From Ariolimax columbianus (lineage: Eukaryota; Mollusca; Gastropoda; Stylommatophora; Arionidae): a DNA stretch of 64,000 bases. The position numbers and the translations under genes are program-made. The DNA lies in NCBI GenBank assembly GCA_036924085.1, contig JAVGWX010000013.1:55870336-55934335 (forward strand), read 5' to 3'. The notes beneath the pieces were generated by a model. That model saw only the letters and a program-made list of their open reading frames with translations, was not told the DNA's origin and searched no databases. Below are positions 61,245 through 64,000 of this stretch, one piece after another (the first letter of the stretch is position 1; every line of letters starts with the position of its first letter).

Positions 61245-61439
61245 CTGGTAAAACAAAAATAAATTATGTCAAAATAAGAGAGACACTGAACAAAACTAAA
61301 CAATATCTATAACGATAAATGAGATGATATTTAATTTACTTATTTTTTAGCCACTTATGTCACAAGTGTCCCTGTCATGTTGGTTGTAAAATTTATGTTA
61401 TGTCACCTAACCATTTGCCTTCCAGCCTCATCTCCTTGC

Positions 61440-64000
61440 ATTGAAAGCATGCAGTGGTAGTTGATCTGGATGCATTCTTTCGAGGTGACCGAACCATCAT
61501 ACTTTATGTGGTTGTAAGCATGCAGTGGTAGTTGATCTGGATGCATTCTTTCGAGGTGACCGAACCATCGTACTTTATGTGGTTGTAAGCATGCAGTGGT
61601 AGTTGATCTGGATGCATTCTTTTGAGGTGACCGAACCATCGTACTTTATGTGGTTGTAAGCATGCAGTGGTAGTTGATCAGGATGCATTCTTTCGAGGTG
61701 ACCGAACCATCGTACTTTATGTGGTTGTAAGCATGCAGTGGTAGTTGACCAGGATGCATTCTTTCGAGGTGACCGAACCATCGTACTTTATGTGGTTGTA
61801 AGCATGCAGTGGTAGTTGATCTGGATGCATTCTTTCGAGGTGACCGAACCATCGTACTTTATGTGGTTGTAAGCATGCAGTGGTAGTTGATCAGGATGCA
61901 TTCTTTCGAGGTGACCGAACCATCATACTTTATGTGGTTGTAAGCATGCAGTGGTAGTTGATCAGGATGCATTCTTTCGAGGTGACCGAACCATCGTACT
62001 TTATGTGGTTGTAAGCATGCAGTGGTAGTTGATCAGGATGCATTCTTTAGAGGTGACCGAACCATCGTACTTTATGTGGTTGTAAGCATGCAGTGGTAGT
62101 TGATCAGGATGCATTCTTTTGAGGTGACAGAACCATCGTACTTTATGTGGTTGTAAGCATGCAGTGGTAGTTGATCTGGATGCATTCTTTCGAGGTGACC
62201 GAACCATCGTACTTTATGTGGTTGTAAGCATGCAGTGGTAGTTGATCTGGATGCATTCTTTCGAGGTGACCGAACCATCGTACTTTATGTGGTTGTAAGC
62301 ATGCAGTGGTAGTTGATCAGGATGCATTCTTTCGAGGTGACCGAACCATCGTACTTTATGTGGTTGTTAGCATGCAGTGGTAGTTGATCAGGATGCATTC
62401 TTTCGAGGTGACCGAACCATCGTACTTTATGTGGTTGTAAGCATGCAGTGGTAGTTGATCAGGATGCATTCTTTCGAGGTGACCGAACCATCGTACTTTA
62501 TGTGGTTGTAAGCATGCAGTGGTAGTTGATCAGGATGCATTCTTTCGAGGTGACCGAACAATCGTACTTTATGTGGTTGTAAGCATGCAGTGGTAGTTGA
62601 TCAGGATGCATTCTTTCGAGATGACCGAACCATCGTACTTTATGTGGTTGTAAGCATGCAGTGGTAGTTGATCTGGATGCATTCTTTCGAGGTGACCGAA
62701 CCATCGTACTTTATGTGGTTGTAAGCATGCAGTGGTAGTTGATCTGGATGCATTCTTTCGAGGTGACCGAACCATCGTACTTTATGTGGTTGTAAGCATG
62801 CAGTGGTAGTTGATCAGGATGCATTCTTTCGAGGTGACCGAACCATCGTACTTTATGTGGTTGTAAGCATGCAGTGGTAGTTGATCAGGATGCATTCTTT
62901 CGAGGTGACCGAACCATCGTACTTTGTGTGGTTGTAAGCATGCAGTGGTAGTTGATCTGGATGCATTCTTATAAGATGACCGTACCATCGTACTTTATGT
63001 GGTTGTAAGCATGCAGTGGTAGTTGATCAGGATGCATTCTTTCGAGGTGACCGAACCATCGTACTTTATGTGGTTGTAAGCATGCAGTGGTAGTTGATCA
63101 GGATGCATTCTTTCGAGGTGACCGAACCATCGTACTTTATGTGGTTGTAAGCATGCAGTGGTAGTTGATCTGGATGCATTCTTTCGAGGTGACAGAACCA
63201 TCGTACTTTATGTGGTTGTAAGCATGCAGTGGTAGTTGATCTGGATGCATTCTTTCGAGGTGACAGAACCATCGTACTTTATGTGGTTGTAAGCATGCAG
63301 TGGTAGTTGATCAGAATGCATTCTTTCGAGGTGACCGAACCATCGTACTTTATGTGGTTGTAAGCATGCAGTGGTAGTTGATCTGGATGCATTCTTTCGA
63401 GGTGACAGAACCATCGTACTTTATGTGGTTGTAAGCATGCAGTGGTAGTTGATCTGGATGCATTCTTTCGAGGTGACAGAACCATCGTACTTTATGTGGT
63501 TGTAAGCATGCAGTGGTAGTTGATCAGAATGCATTCTTTCGAGGTGACCGAACCATCGTACTTTATGTGGTTGTAAGCATGCAGTGGTAGTTGATCAGGA
63601 ATGCATTCTTTCGAGGTGACCGAACCATCGTACTTTATGTGGTTGTAAGCATGCAGTGGTAGTTGATCTGGATGCATTCTTTCGAGGTGACAGAACCATC
63701 GTACTTTATGTAGTTGTAAGCATGCAGTGGTAGTTGATCAGAATGCATTCTTTCGAGGTGACCGAACCATCGTACTTTATGTGGTTGTAAGCATGCAGTG
63801 GTAGTTGATCTGGATGCATTCTTCGAGGTGACAGAACCAGCGTACTTTATGTGGTTGTAAGCATGCAGTGGTAGTTGATCTGGATGCATTCTTTCGAGGT
63901 GACCGAACCATCGTACTTTATGTGGTTGTAAGCATGCAGTGGTAGTTGATCTGGATACATTCTTTCGAGGTGACCGAACCATCGTACTTTGTGTGGTTGT
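61440..64000. repeat. About 36 x 71-bp array from a LINE C-terminus, runs past the window end
   Basis: Unit CATGCAGTGGTAGTTGATCT plus GGATGCATTCTTTCGAGGTG, ACCGAACCATCGTACTTTAT and GTGGTTGTAAG. On the minus strand one frame reads HKVRWFGHLERMHPDQLPLH, a LINE RT C-terminal motif (RW.GH..RM). 71 is not divisible by three, so frames rotate and open frames of about 68 codons recur. Variable sites include T/A in GATCTGG/GATCAGG and C/A in GACCGAA/GACAGAA; a few units have one-base indels. Confidence 0.96.

Noticed and set aside
61403..63982. Series of about 68-codon frames as a small-protein gene family
   Set aside because: They follow from a 71-bp period that rotates the frame; each is made of the same three units.
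61440..64000. CRISPR-like regular array
   Set aside because: Units are contiguous, with no unique spacers, in a eukaryotic intron; it is an ordinary minisatellite.

Overview
This is a stretch of an animal nuclear genome, most likely an invertebrate. The evidence is a multi-exon, GT-AG-spliced metazoan gene whose introns are packed with non-LTR retrotransposons, TTAA-type (piggyBac-like) DNA transposons, SINE-like elements and minisatellites. A mollusc or related lophotrochozoan is my best guess, but that is inference from the style of the LINEs and SINEs, not proven by the sequence. Nothing points to a bacterial, organellar or viral origin.

The host gene. One gene, on the minus strand, occupies almost the whole window: an orthologue of the HECT-type E3 ubiquitin ligase HECTD1. 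I placed 19 consecutive internal exons, from 61244 down to 72. They add up to 2751 coding bases (about 917 codons). All carry consensus AG/GT boundaries and all reading phases agree. They encode the end of the N-terminal helical region, the ankyrin repeats, a lineage-specific acidic linker, the conserved middle region and the start of the Sad1/UNC-like galactose-binding domain. The N-terminal exons lie beyond 64000. The rest of the galactose-binding domain and the MIB/HERC2 and HECT domains lie to the left of base 1.

The introns. Two kinds of LINE dominate. LINE-E (RTE/CR1-like: endonuclease, reverse transcriptase, 'GH.RM' C-terminus) has its best copies at 19660-23340, 43186-47180 and 56930-60450. 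LINE-H (reverse transcriptase plus RNase H, GAA tail) has its best copy at 44387-46731, with truncated minus copies at 3017, 5211, 33991, 42468 and 51117. TTAA elements fall into three groups: a broken piggyBac with visible transposase (35486-37833) and its relatives at 29829-31110 and 13280-14828; a 1.07-kb element that cuts a LINE exactly at TTAA (8402-9469); and a 0.67-kb MITE family (2105, 24605, 28779 and decayed inverse copies). Short retroposons include R1, about 355 bp with 11-12-bp target duplications and a GAA tail, and several tRNA-headed SINEs.

The most unusual property is the set of tandem arrays, at least ten of them. Several were clearly born inside transposon coding sequence: 40 x 42 bp inside a reverse transcriptase (57671-59350), about 36 x 71 bp from a LINE C-terminus (61440 to the window end), and others in the endonuclease, reverse transcriptase and RNase H segments and in a piggyBac end. 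This looks like a general local process that expands short segments of dead transposons. A second pattern is that three, probably four, MITE copies end within 75 bp downstream of HECTD1 splice donors.
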